DNA from: Epiperipatus broadwayi | Taxonomy: Eukaryota > Onychophora > Udeonychophora > Euonychophora > Peripatidae | Length of the DNA stretch: 64,000 nucleotides | NCBI GenBank assembly: GCA_028023455.1 | Contig: JAQFVV010000013.1 | Location: 9,144,411-9,208,410, forward strand | Direction: 5' to 3' | In this document: positions 55,580 through 64,000 of the stretch, piece after piece | How positions within the stretch are numbered: the stretch's first letter is position 1 | Layout: each line of letters starts with the position of its first letter | Translations under genes and position numbers: made by a program | The notes under the pieces: generated by a model | What the model saw: the letters and a program-made list of their open reading frames with translations, nothing else | Told to the model about the DNA's origin: nothing | Databases searched by the model: none

Positions 55580-55705
55580 CTTACAGTGGACTCACCCAAG
55601 CTAAAATGTTTTCCAATCACTGTTGATCCTTCTCATTTCACTAAGTGATCTAAAATTGAAATTTTTGTTTCCAAAGAAATTCATTTTCTTGGGTGTTTTT
55701 CCCTC
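55580..55705 (-). pseudogene. Tigger transposase N-terminal DNA-binding remnant
   Basis: Translating minus from about 55705 gives ISLETKISILDHLVK, a stop, then EGSTVIGKHFSLGESTVRAI and KK followed by another stop. This fits the helix-turn-helix of pogo-family transposases. The region upstream in the reading direction is separated by the foldback insertion. Confidence 0.6.
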
Positions 55706-55714
55706 TCCATTAAG

Positions 55715-56575
55715 TTGTAATTATAAATTTTTATTAAATGCACATTATTATATTAAGTAATATTTACTAAAGGCTGCAACCTTTAGGAATAAGCATCTGA
55801 AAAATTCGAAGGTAGGGACCTCTACAGGTCTAAGCCACAAGCTTATGCTATGAAGAAAAGAGGGAAACCTTTACTTCAACCTACTTTTATATATGAATAG
55901 GTGAAGCTGAAGTGGTTAGATCTAAGAGTGCGAAGCTATTCAATAATTCACTAATTAAGTCCACAATTCTTATTATACATTAATACTCACGAAATCTTAT
56001 GATTTACAACGAGTCAATGAAAAGATCTTATAGTAAGAAATCTATTATGATAATTTAAAGTTGTAATTATAAATTTTTATTAAACGCACATTATTATATT
56101 AAGTAATATTTACTAAGGCTGTAACCTTTAGGAATAAGTGTCTGAAAAAATCTAAGGTAGGGACCTCTATAGGTCTAAGCCACAAGCTTACGCTTCGAAT
56201 TTTTCAGACACTTATTCCTAAAGGTTACAGCTTTAGTAAATATTACTTAATATAATAATGTGCATTTAATAAAAATTTATAATTACAACTTTAAATTATC
56301 ATAATAGATTTCTTACTATAAGATCTTTTCATTGACTTGTTGTAAATCGTAAGATTTCATGAGTATTAATGTATAATAAGAATTGTGGACTTAATTAGTG
56401 AAGTATTGAATAGCTTCACACTCTTAAATCTAACCACTTCAGCTTCACCTATTCATATATAAAAGTAGGTTGAAGTAAAGAAGGTTTCCCTCTTTTCTTC
56501 ATAGCGTAAGCTTGTGGCTTAGACCTGTAAAGGTCACTACCTTTGAATTTTTCAGGCGCTTATTCCTAAAGGTTA
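55715..56575. mobile_element. Foldback element inserted in the Tigger relic, 13-bp target duplication
   Basis: The identical 13-mer CCTCTCCATTAAG lies immediately outside both ends (55702-55714 and 56576-56588), the signature of an insertion. The right part (56200-56575) is an inverted copy of the left (55780-56196): CTAAGCCACAAGCTTA, AACCTACTTTTATATATGAA and TAAGTCCACAATTCTTATTA recur as complements. The left end also repeats directly inside (55713-55820 and 56053-56165). No coding potential. Retroposition or a foldback mechanism could explain the long duplication. Confidence 0.85.
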
Positions 56576-57841
56576 CCTCTCCATTAAGGTAAAATAAAAA
56601 TAAGAACTTAGACTTATGATAATAAAAATACATTTACTCACCACTGTTGTGCAAAATTTAATTAAAACTAACAATTAAAAATTAAATTATTATTTTTGTC
56701 TTTAATTTTTTAATTTTCAATTCCATTTAAAAATCAAATTTCATTGTTTCACATCACACTAATTTCAGATCACATTATGTAATTTTTAAATTGTTAATTA
56801 CAATTAAAAATCCGATTAAAATTTTTAATTGTCAAATTTAATTGGGTCCACCACTGTTACTCACCTTTTAAAAATAAACTTGTGGACACTAACTGATTAA
56901 TTGATTATGCACTCTTTTTTTAAAAAGCAAAAATCGAATGTGATTTAAAATGCAAAAACAACACGCATAGTATAGGCACCATAATGTTTGAACAGATTTA
57001 CACTATAATCTTGTAAAATTTAATATGTGTATATAAAATGGGGAAATCCTGATTTTAAGTGAATTATGAACTTCTTTATTGCATAAAATCTATTATAGTA
57101 CTATTATAAAGCATTGAAAATATTGAAATTATTAGATGGAAGGTGAATTCCAATAATGCGCTATTACTTTAAATATGACATGTGAGTGCACAAAATTTAC
57201 AATATTTAAAGTAATAGCACATTATCAGGGTTCGATTTCTGATCTAATAATTTTTATCACATAAAAGAAAAACGCATACAAAGATATTACGAAAAACAAT
57301 GAATCACATAACTTCAAAATTGCATTAAAAATTTGCATAAAATGAGACTTGGGTATAGTGTATTTTAACTGCCCTTTAATACTAATTCTGATATTAACTG
57401 GAAGATATATTGTTAGCATTTTAACTAATTCTGCAATCCTGTAATTTTCTTTATGAATTTTTAACTGCAACTAACTTGATCAAATCTATTCTGACCTTTT
57501 TATAAGTTTTTCTCTGTATTTTTCTATAAATAATTTTCTATAGATATTTTTAATGTTGTCTAAATTTATTAATTAGTACATTTACCTATAATCTTTCTTA
57601 TTTTTATCACTTCCTTACATATTGTTTTTTAATTAAGTTAAAGAGTTTACTAAAAATACATATTTTAAAAATATTAATCAACAATTTGTTTTTTTCTTTC
57701 AAACTAAAATTTATTATGTGTACTATCTAAAAAAATGTGAAATCAATAACTTTATTTTACAATCTTTTGTATTATGTTTTACAAATTTTTTTTGAGTATT
57801 TTTTTAAAAAGTATATGGGTTACTGGCAAATTATGAAAAGC

Positions 57842-58850
57842 CAACATTGTACAGAATGCCTAGGGATTCTATACAATGCATAACATTTTGGGGCAAAGTA
57901 TGAAATTTCATTTTTATATTCTTTCAATAAACATTGTACAGAAAACCTAGTTATTATAAAAATGCTTAATAGTGTACCAGTAAAGTATGGAAAAGATTTT
58001 TATTGAAAAGATCCATGTGAAAATGTAACAAATACAAAATATGAAATACCAGATTTTTCTACATAAAGAGAAAAAGATTGTGGCAGAATTACTTATTGCT
58101 ACAAGGTATATTGGAATGGCATTTTGAATTGCACTTAACTTCCTTTTTCATCAAATAACTTTAAAATTTTGACACTTGGTCCTGCAAGTACATCTCTCAA
58201 ATTCTTGCCACATCTCTCAAACCCTTACCACTACCAGTGAACTGAGCAGACATGGCTGACTAGAAAACTATTTTTTTTGTTAGAAACATCTCCAATTGTG
58301 ATCTGGTATAGAGTTGGTTTAAAATTTCCCCATCAATTCCAAGTTGGGAAAAACCATGATCTGTCACATTCATAACAAGTGCCAGCAGATTGTGGGAGTT
58401 ACCCTATCCCCTGTCAATATCTGGGATAAAACATTCTACAGTGGTCCCCAAAGGTTTTTATTAGAATCCATTTTTAATTTTTGGGCCTATATTTCCAGAT
58501 GCAGCTTGAATTGAATTTACTTTCAACATCATTCTTAATATTAAAGCAAAGAGTACATACACATTAACATGATAACCTTATATTTTCTCAATTTCATCAT
58601 CTTTATGTCCACAGGCACATCAATGTTTCAGTGAAGTTAATGCATGTCTGTGCATTACTGGTTTCTAGCTGAGAATAGTTGAAAGTGTGTCATTAAATGT
58701 TTTTGTTGAGAATATTTTATACTTTGTAGATTTTCCTTTTGTCATTATATAGAATACACAAGAAATGTATGAAATTCGAAGCAAGTCATATTTGGATGTC
58801 TCATTTTAGGCATTATATAAAATGCCTAGGAATTATACACAATTTTAGTT
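57842..58850. mobile_element. Unclassified DNA element with about 45-bp terminal inverted repeats
   Basis: The left end (TTGTACAGAATGCCTAGGGA, then CTATACAATGCATAACATTT) matches the complement of the right end (TTGTGTATAATTCCTAGGCA, then TATATAATGCCTAAAAT). The interior is GC-richer than average. A minus-strand trace, NVTDHGFSQLGIDGEILNQL, is protein-like but I cannot assign it to a family. Confidence 0.5.
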
Positions 58851-58870
58851 TTCACTCTGTGTTGGGAACA

Positions 58871-58906
58871 AACACACACACACACATATATATATATATA
58901 CACACG
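58871..58906. repeat. (CA)n(TA)n(CA)n microsatellite
   Basis: ACACACACACACAC is followed by TATATATATATA and then CACAC. Confidence 0.9.
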
Positions 58907-59124
58907 TGATGATTTGTCATGAAATAAAGTTATAGATTTTACATATTTTAAAATAATGTACTAATTTTAACTTCACAGAAAAACAAGCAAATAATTGATT
59001 AATAATTTAAAATATATTTTTTGATATACTCTCTTGCTTAATTAATTCAAAAAGGAAAAATATATAAATAGCTAGATAAGGCAGATTATAGAAAAATTGA
59101 CTAATTATGGGGGAAAAATTATAA

Positions 59125-59424
59125 CTAGCCGTACCCGACCACGCATTGTTGTAGCTCAGTCTGGTTAAATGGAAAATAAAGAAAAGAGAAAGCGCACATT
59201 TCTAATATGTTTAATTTCACAATGCTTGTGGGTTTACAATATTTTTTATTGTTCCATTGTCTGTGCATATAGAGATTGTCTGGTTTGCCGACTCTAAAAC
59301 ATGCAACATATAATCGTCTATGTGAGAAGCAATCCGTGTCTACATCTAAACAGCACAATTCTAAAGTTTGGCCCTGAGCTTTGTTGATGGTGATTGCAAA
59401 CGCCAATGGAATTGAAAATTGCAA
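59125..59424 (-). pseudogene. Helitron PIF1-type helicase C-terminal remnant
   Basis: The frame contains PLAFAITINKAQGQTLELC (helicase motif V region with KAQGQT) and RRLYVACFRVGKPDNLYM (motif VI, where the usual S-R-V-G is F-R-V-G). These are hallmarks of PIF1-like helicases in Helitron Rep/helicase proteins. The upstream helicase and Rep domains are gone. The stop codon overlaps the CTAG terminus, so the frame simply runs to the element's end. Non-functional. Confidence 0.75.
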
Positions 59425-59746
59425 TCTCTCACACGAAATAATTAAATCAAAATGAAAATAAATCGAAATCTATGAAAATTCAATTTAATAATGCAATCGG
59501 AAACATTGAAATGGAATCATAAAATATTTAGTATAGCGTGTATAGCTTTTACATCCAACAGGTAGCGCTGTTTTTTTTTAAAAAAGCATGTTTTTACCTG
59601 TCACCGGTATATAGTAGTAGGTATATAAAAACATGCGCGTATTTGAATGCAACGGTGTGTCAAAATTTCAAAGCAATCGGTGAAGAACTTTCGGAGATTT
59701 AAGATTTTGAACAAATGAACATTTGCATTTTTATTTATATAAATGA
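59125..59746 (-). mobile_element. Internally deleted Helitron with both ends
   Basis: The minus-strand 5' end reads TCATTTATATAAATAAAAATG, beginning with TC; the 3' end reads GGTCGGGTACGGCTAG at 59125-59128, the CTAG terminus of Helitrons, followed by T. Helitrons are rolling-circle transposons that insert between A and T. Just inside the 5' end is a stretch related to many animal Helitrons as I remember them (AAGTTCTTCACCGATTGCTT), plus an inverted repeat GCATGTTTTTA/TAAAAACATGC near 59587-59637. Only the last part of the helicase remains. Confidence 0.65.
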
Positions 59747-61207
59747 AAACTTATAAAAAGGATGGACCAGATTTTCAATTAAAAATTCATAATGTAAATT
59801 ACATAGAATTAATTCAAAAGTTAACAACATATCCTCTACTTAATATCAGAATTGCCACTGAAGGATTCTTAAAATAAACTTTCCTACACTATGACGAGGA
59901 GTGAGACCATAACAATCATTATCATTATCATTACAAACATTCAATACTAAATATGAAGGATTTTAGAATTAAAATGAGAATAGTAAGATATGCACTTATG
60001 GACAGCCATTTCTTTTGGTGTCCACATGATCATATTCAGGCCTTAAAATACTTGTGATCCTACTGAAACAGAGTAATAAATCAATTAATCTGGTGATTTT
60101 TCAGTAAAAAAAACAACAACTACCTGATGATATACCTTTTATGAATGATATATTAAATTATGGTGAGATAAATAGTCTTTGAGTTAAGTTGCTTTGAATT
60201 TCATTTTAATTTGTAGCCATTGATTCAAATAAATACATTTATGATTATTTTTATACAAAAGATTAAAATAAACGTTTAATTATAAAAATATAGTATAGTT
60301 ATAATATTATTATATTAGTTTGTAAAATGATAATAAATTATAATACTAGAAAATCAAAATGTATAAAATTTTGTAATATCAGATGAAAAATAATATAATA
60401 GAGAGTGCATTTTTAAATTCATGTTTCATGGACATAGAGCACAGGAAATATAAAAAAAGATTGGTTGCAAGAACTTAAACAGAAAGAATAATTTTTAAAA
60501 TTGGAATACACAATATCAACATGTTAAAAATTAAATCAGTCTTGTTATCATATTCATCTCAATGCATCTCTAAAGAAAAATGTAATGAATGATTTGTGCT
60601 AATTATTATTCAATTCTACCACAACATGTTGTTGAGGGATAAACATTTCTCATTGTCTATAATTACAATGTGAAATGCATACAAGATATTTCTGCAATTA
60701 TTACAAGGAATAGATTAATATATCTGTCTATAGTAGAGGCATATATATATAGTTTAAGGATACATTACAAATCTCTCAAGGAAAGCTATCTTTATAAGTA
60801 TACTAAAATTTTTTTTTGCTACTATTCAAGCTACTATTCAATTATTGATTGTCAATTGTAATTACAGTTTTCAAAATTTATACAAAATATTGAATTGAAG
60901 ATTACTTTCACGAAGAATGCATTTAAAGTTTTATTAATGAAATGCTATACGACATGTAATTTATTAAAAAATACTGCACCACTAAAAAAAATATGATGGT
61001 GTTGAATAAAACTTTCAAAATCAAAGACATTATTGGGTTCTATATATTCATATTGTTCCACAAAATTTGTAGCATTTTGAATGACTAAAGTGCAAATGTG
61101 TTTATATCTTTATATGGTTAAGTACTATATACTAGCATAGTATGGATTAATATTAAATGGTACCATTTGAAATGTTTGCTGTGTTGCAAATCTGTTGCAT
61201 ACATTAT
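59747..61207. other. Non-coding AT-rich stretch
   Basis: Between the Helitron and the second Gypsy relic. No gene or intact repeat recognised. A plus-strand frame at 60670-60861 is not protein-like. Confidence 0.4.
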
Positions 61208-61749
61208 TGCAATTACCACTGCACATACATGAATAATTTATTCATCACTAAGATTCACTCTAGACAATTTACATGTTAGGGTGCTGGACTTTCTTGATGG
61301 TAATAATTTATTTAGATTACTTACATGTCACTCTAATACAAAACATCTACTTAATTCTGTGTGTCAATGCTAGAATCTTTTAAAATGGATACAGGGATAT
61401 GAACTGTTTAAGTGTGCTTGTATAGATTAATATTTACTTTTCATTTTGTTATATGTATATATTTTTATTATTTATCATGGGTAAACTCTTGTTGTTTTGT
61501 TTATTATGGATGTGGTTAAGCTGAATACACAGTATATTGGTGCAACTAATAAGATAAACTTATGAAAATTATACTAGATTGACAGTTGACTGAACCTGTG
61601 AGCAATAGCAGATGACTACACACAAGTTCAGAACCTGTAAAAAATAGTATGTTGATGCAGTTGATGCTTGAAGGATTTGCAACATAATGATACAAAAAAA
61701 TTTGATGTCAACAATGCACTGGGTTGATGCTGTATATATATAGAATATA

Positions 61750-62620
61750 GAGATATATATGCTGATGAATAATATAGAGGATGAAAAGTTGATAGTAATA
61801 ATGCTGATGTGGTTGGCAGGCAAGAACATATTGGAAGTTAAAAGAGAAATTAAGAGTACACTTACAACTGAAAATGGATGCCATGCTTGTATTTTAGAAA
61901 TAAGAGAGAAGCACCAAATGAGAAATATCTCGAATATGACACAGCATTGAGAGGTAGCAAAATGTTGCAATTTTAAAACTGAGTTGGACAACATACTCTT
62001 TGATCAATTATGGAAAAGGACCAACAACAAGCTATGGCAAGTTCTCCTGGATGAATTAATGCTGACATATAAAACAGTTGACAAATGCATAACCCATAAA
62101 TTAGTTAGGGCGAATGTTCACAAGTTTTAATACAATAGACATGAGTCAACGTTTACAACTGTAAATAATATGGAAATTGAAACTAAGAGAAGTTCTATGA
62201 AAGTTTTCATATGCTACTGTTGTAAAGAAAAGTGTCATTTGAAGATTTGAAAATTCAAATGTGAAAAATGTCATACATATAGAAAAACTGGACACTTCTA
62301 ATGTGTTTGTTATGCAAAGAATAAAAATAATAGTAAGAGGTATTTATGTGGGGAAGAATTAAAAAAAATTAGAAGTTAAAACAATAAATGATAGTGGTGT
62401 GGAGTTGTCCTTAATACCACAAAAGGATTAGACAAAAATAATAATAAAGATTAAAAAAAACATTATTAATGAGAAAGTGGAGGTGATAACCACTAATATG
62501 AATGGCAATGGGATTGAAATATTTGAAAAAGTAATAGTATCTGTCAAGTTGAAGTTTAAAGTAAAATTATTACCTTTTCACATTGTGAAGTGAGATCTTA
62601 CTTCTATTAGGAAGGAACTG
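61750..62620 (+). pseudogene. Gypsy gag and protease remnant
   Basis: A gag-like region (RTNNKLWQVLLDELMLTYK) is followed by zinc-knuckle traces (CYCCKEKCHLK, then KCHTYRKTGHF with a stop, then CVCYAKNKN). Then comes a protease-like VKTINDSGVELSLIPQKD with the D-S-G triad. Several stops and frameshifts. It resembles the same region of the 32-kb relic (MEIDSGVDLSLLSYKDW), so both belong to related Gypsy lineages. Confidence 0.6.
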
Positions 62621-62739
62621 GTTTTGGACATAAGGAATTCAAATAGAAAAAACCAATAATGATTTTAAATGGTATTGCAAATCAGGAAAAAGTGACTTGG
62701 CAGGTAAGAAATATAGTAACATTAAGAGTACAAAAGCTT

Positions 62740-63480
62740 CAGGGTGGACCAAACAGGAATTGAGAGACATATCGGACAGTTAAACATTGTGAAAACTGCC
62801 AGTCTGCTGCTAACATGTTGCTGAAAAAATTAAAAGCATAAATTAAAGCAACTCACCCATAACAGAGACTTCATTATGATTATGCCGATTCCTTTAATGG
62901 CAACATTGTTCTTGATACTTATAGACTCATATTCTAAGCAGACAGAATATAAACGTATTAAAAGTACAAGTGAGAAAAATACTATAAACATTATGATCAA
63001 AATAGTCTATGATAATGTAGCTGGTTTTTCATCCACTTTAATCAAAGACTTTTTTGCTACTAAAGTCATATACTATATATTGATACCACCATATGAAAAA
63101 GACCATATATCATTTGAAAAATGTGTTAAGTAAGATTTCATATAATGCTATTAATGAAGCTTTGACCAACAGTACTTTTCATAAACATTTCACTCTTTGT
63201 ATGTCTACTAAAAGAATGCCAGTTGAAATGCTAATACATCAGAAATTCTGAACACATATGTCAGAGTGCATCAAAGCAAAGCTATGTGGAGGAAAATTAT
63301 TACCAAGTTGGGGATGCTCTCTGGATATGAAACATTTTGAAAAACAAATGGCTTCCTGGAGCAATAACTAGAATTATATCAAAGCAATCAAGACAAGTTC
63401 AGATTTCTAATGGGAGACATATGAAAAGATGCATAAAACACTTAAAAAATTTGTTAGATTGAGATGTTATAGAAACTAAA
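62740..63480 (+). pseudogene. Gypsy integrase remnant
   Basis: Includes TLFLILIDSYSKQTEYKRIK (first catalytic aspartate context), IVYDNVAGFSSTLIKDFFAT and YYILIPPYEKDHISFEK (P-P-Y motif with the following glutamate region). A frame is open at 62876-63133, then TSTKRMPVEMLIHQK-like traces follow. The second catalytic aspartate context is degraded. Confidence 0.65.
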
Positions 63481-63899
63481 TGTTAATGCCCAATTATATG
63501 CTTTATACAGATAGCTCTTCCATAAAACATGAGCATGCATATTCATGACTATAGTTGTTTGGATGTTTTGACCAATTAAAAGCAGTTAATCAACAAGGAT
63601 TTATCTGAGAAGAATAACTCTTCTAGCAAGTTAGAAACTTTATCTTTACCAGTAATATGTTTTCCCTCTTATGAACAGTCTTTGATGATACTGAGCAGCT
63701 AGAGGAAAGATATCTACCTCTAATAAGACCTGCCTGAGTTTATCAGAATCTATAAGAATGCAAAATTATTTTATGAAATAAGGACTGATTTTCTAAAATG
63801 AGTAGAGGAGTTGTATGTTTACAGTATAATAAAACAGTGAATGTGTGGATATATGTATACATATATATCAAGATGGTTGTAAGTAAAGATTTTATCTAT
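63481..63899. other. Non-coding tail between integrase remnant and 3' LTR
   Basis: AT-rich sequence without recognisable coding traces; the last polypurine-like run before the LTR is poor. Part of the second Gypsy relic. Confidence 0.4.
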
Positions 63900-64000
63900 T
63901 GTAGGTACCACTTTATACATATGAATAATTTATCCAACCCTAAGTTCCACCCTAGAAAATTTATTCATTGTTAATGTGCTGGACTTTCTTAATATATGCC

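Larger units (their letters stand above)
55139..57355 (-). mobile_element. pogo/Tigger-type DNA transposon relic (interrupted)
   Basis: Terminal inverted repeats TACCTGGGTCTCATTTTATG (left) and the complement TACCCAAGTCTCATTTTATG (right) are flanked by TA, the target duplication typical of the Tc1/mariner group. On the minus strand, next to a start ATG and with one stop, reads SLETKISILDHLVK and then TVIGKHFSLGESTVRAIKK. This is the N-terminal CENP-B/pogo helix-turn-helix (compare IGREFGL-ESTVR-IKK in Tigger transposases). The catalytic part is largely missing; the coding trace fades near 55500. An 860-bp foldback is inserted at the start-codon region. Confidence 0.65.
61208..64000 (+). mobile_element. 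Second Gypsy-type LTR retrotransposon relic, runs off the window
   Basis: A probable 5' LTR starts at about 61208 (TGCAATTACCACT) and a 3' LTR at about 63900 (TGTAGGTACCACT). They share ATGAATAATTTAT, CTAAG...CACYCTAGA and GTGCTGGACTTTCTT. Between them come gag, protease and integrase remnants in the expected order, while reverse transcriptase is almost absent, so the interior is deleted. Possible primer-binding sequence TGGTGCAAC near 61539. The second LTR is cut by the window edge. Confidence 0.7.

Noticed and set aside
60122-60150. CTGATGA at 60124 as a ribozyme core
   Set aside because: No pairing stem II and no GAAA at a suitable distance.

Overview
This is nuclear DNA of an animal, very probably an invertebrate. 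By eye it is very AT-rich (roughly three quarters A+T). Coding sequence is thin and broken by GT-AG introns, and microsatellites and decayed transposons dominate. The only host gene spanning the window is an axonemal dynein heavy chain of DNAH2 type, so the organism builds motile cilia or flagella. I cannot name the species. Penelope-like elements with a GIY-YIG domain, pogo/Tigger, Helitron and Gypsy relics fit many lophotrochozoans and arthropods.

Layout. Ten consecutive DNAH2 exons lie on the minus strand between 50899 and 8108. Together they are 1697 bp, about 565 codons, and all junctions keep phase. They cover the microtubule-binding tip and second stalk coiled coil, AAA5, and the start of AAA6. 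The four 5'-most exons (50.9-49.5 kb) and the pair at 27.2-26.8 kb are separated by short introns of 70-490 bp. The other introns are about 2, 8, 8, 9 and 13 kb and are packed with repeats. Upstream exons lie beyond 64 kb or were not found; downstream exons lie before position 1. A second coding block, with three complete and one partial sushi/CCP domains, sits on the plus strand at 47.7-48.4 kb inside the 9.1-kb DNAH2 intron. It has an in-frame stop just upstream and may be a pseudogene.

Mobile DNA. There is one nearly full-coding Penelope-like element (15.9-17.7 kb, 5' truncated, one frameshift), three more coding fragments (5.3, 28.4 and 37.1 kb) and a lone 3' end (30.0 kb). Two decayed Gypsy-type LTR elements lie at 31.2-35.9 and 61.2-64.0 kb. 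A Helitron with both ends but most of its middle lost is at 59.1-59.7 kb. A pogo/Tigger relic (55.1-57.4 kb) carries a nested foldback insertion with a 13-bp target duplication. Several unclassified inverted-repeat elements complete the set.

Most interesting. Two different short repeat families contain hammerhead-ribozyme-like sequences. In the foldback at 50.98-53.80 kb, four copies lie in two inverted pairs spaced about 455 and 472 bp. One copy (52764-52810) has the full CTGATGA / GAAA core, three stems and an ATA cleavage triplet. In the 322-bp palindrome at 43028-43349, one copy per strand keeps CTGATGA, a 4-bp stem II and GAAA. The arrangement resembles the ribozyme-bearing small retroelements (retrozymes) of animals, which are thought to be moved by Penelope-type reverse transcriptases. 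Separately, four Penelope 3' regions share a hairpin whose stem bases covary between copies while the flanking bases stay fixed. All of this is read by eye and needs folding and database checks.
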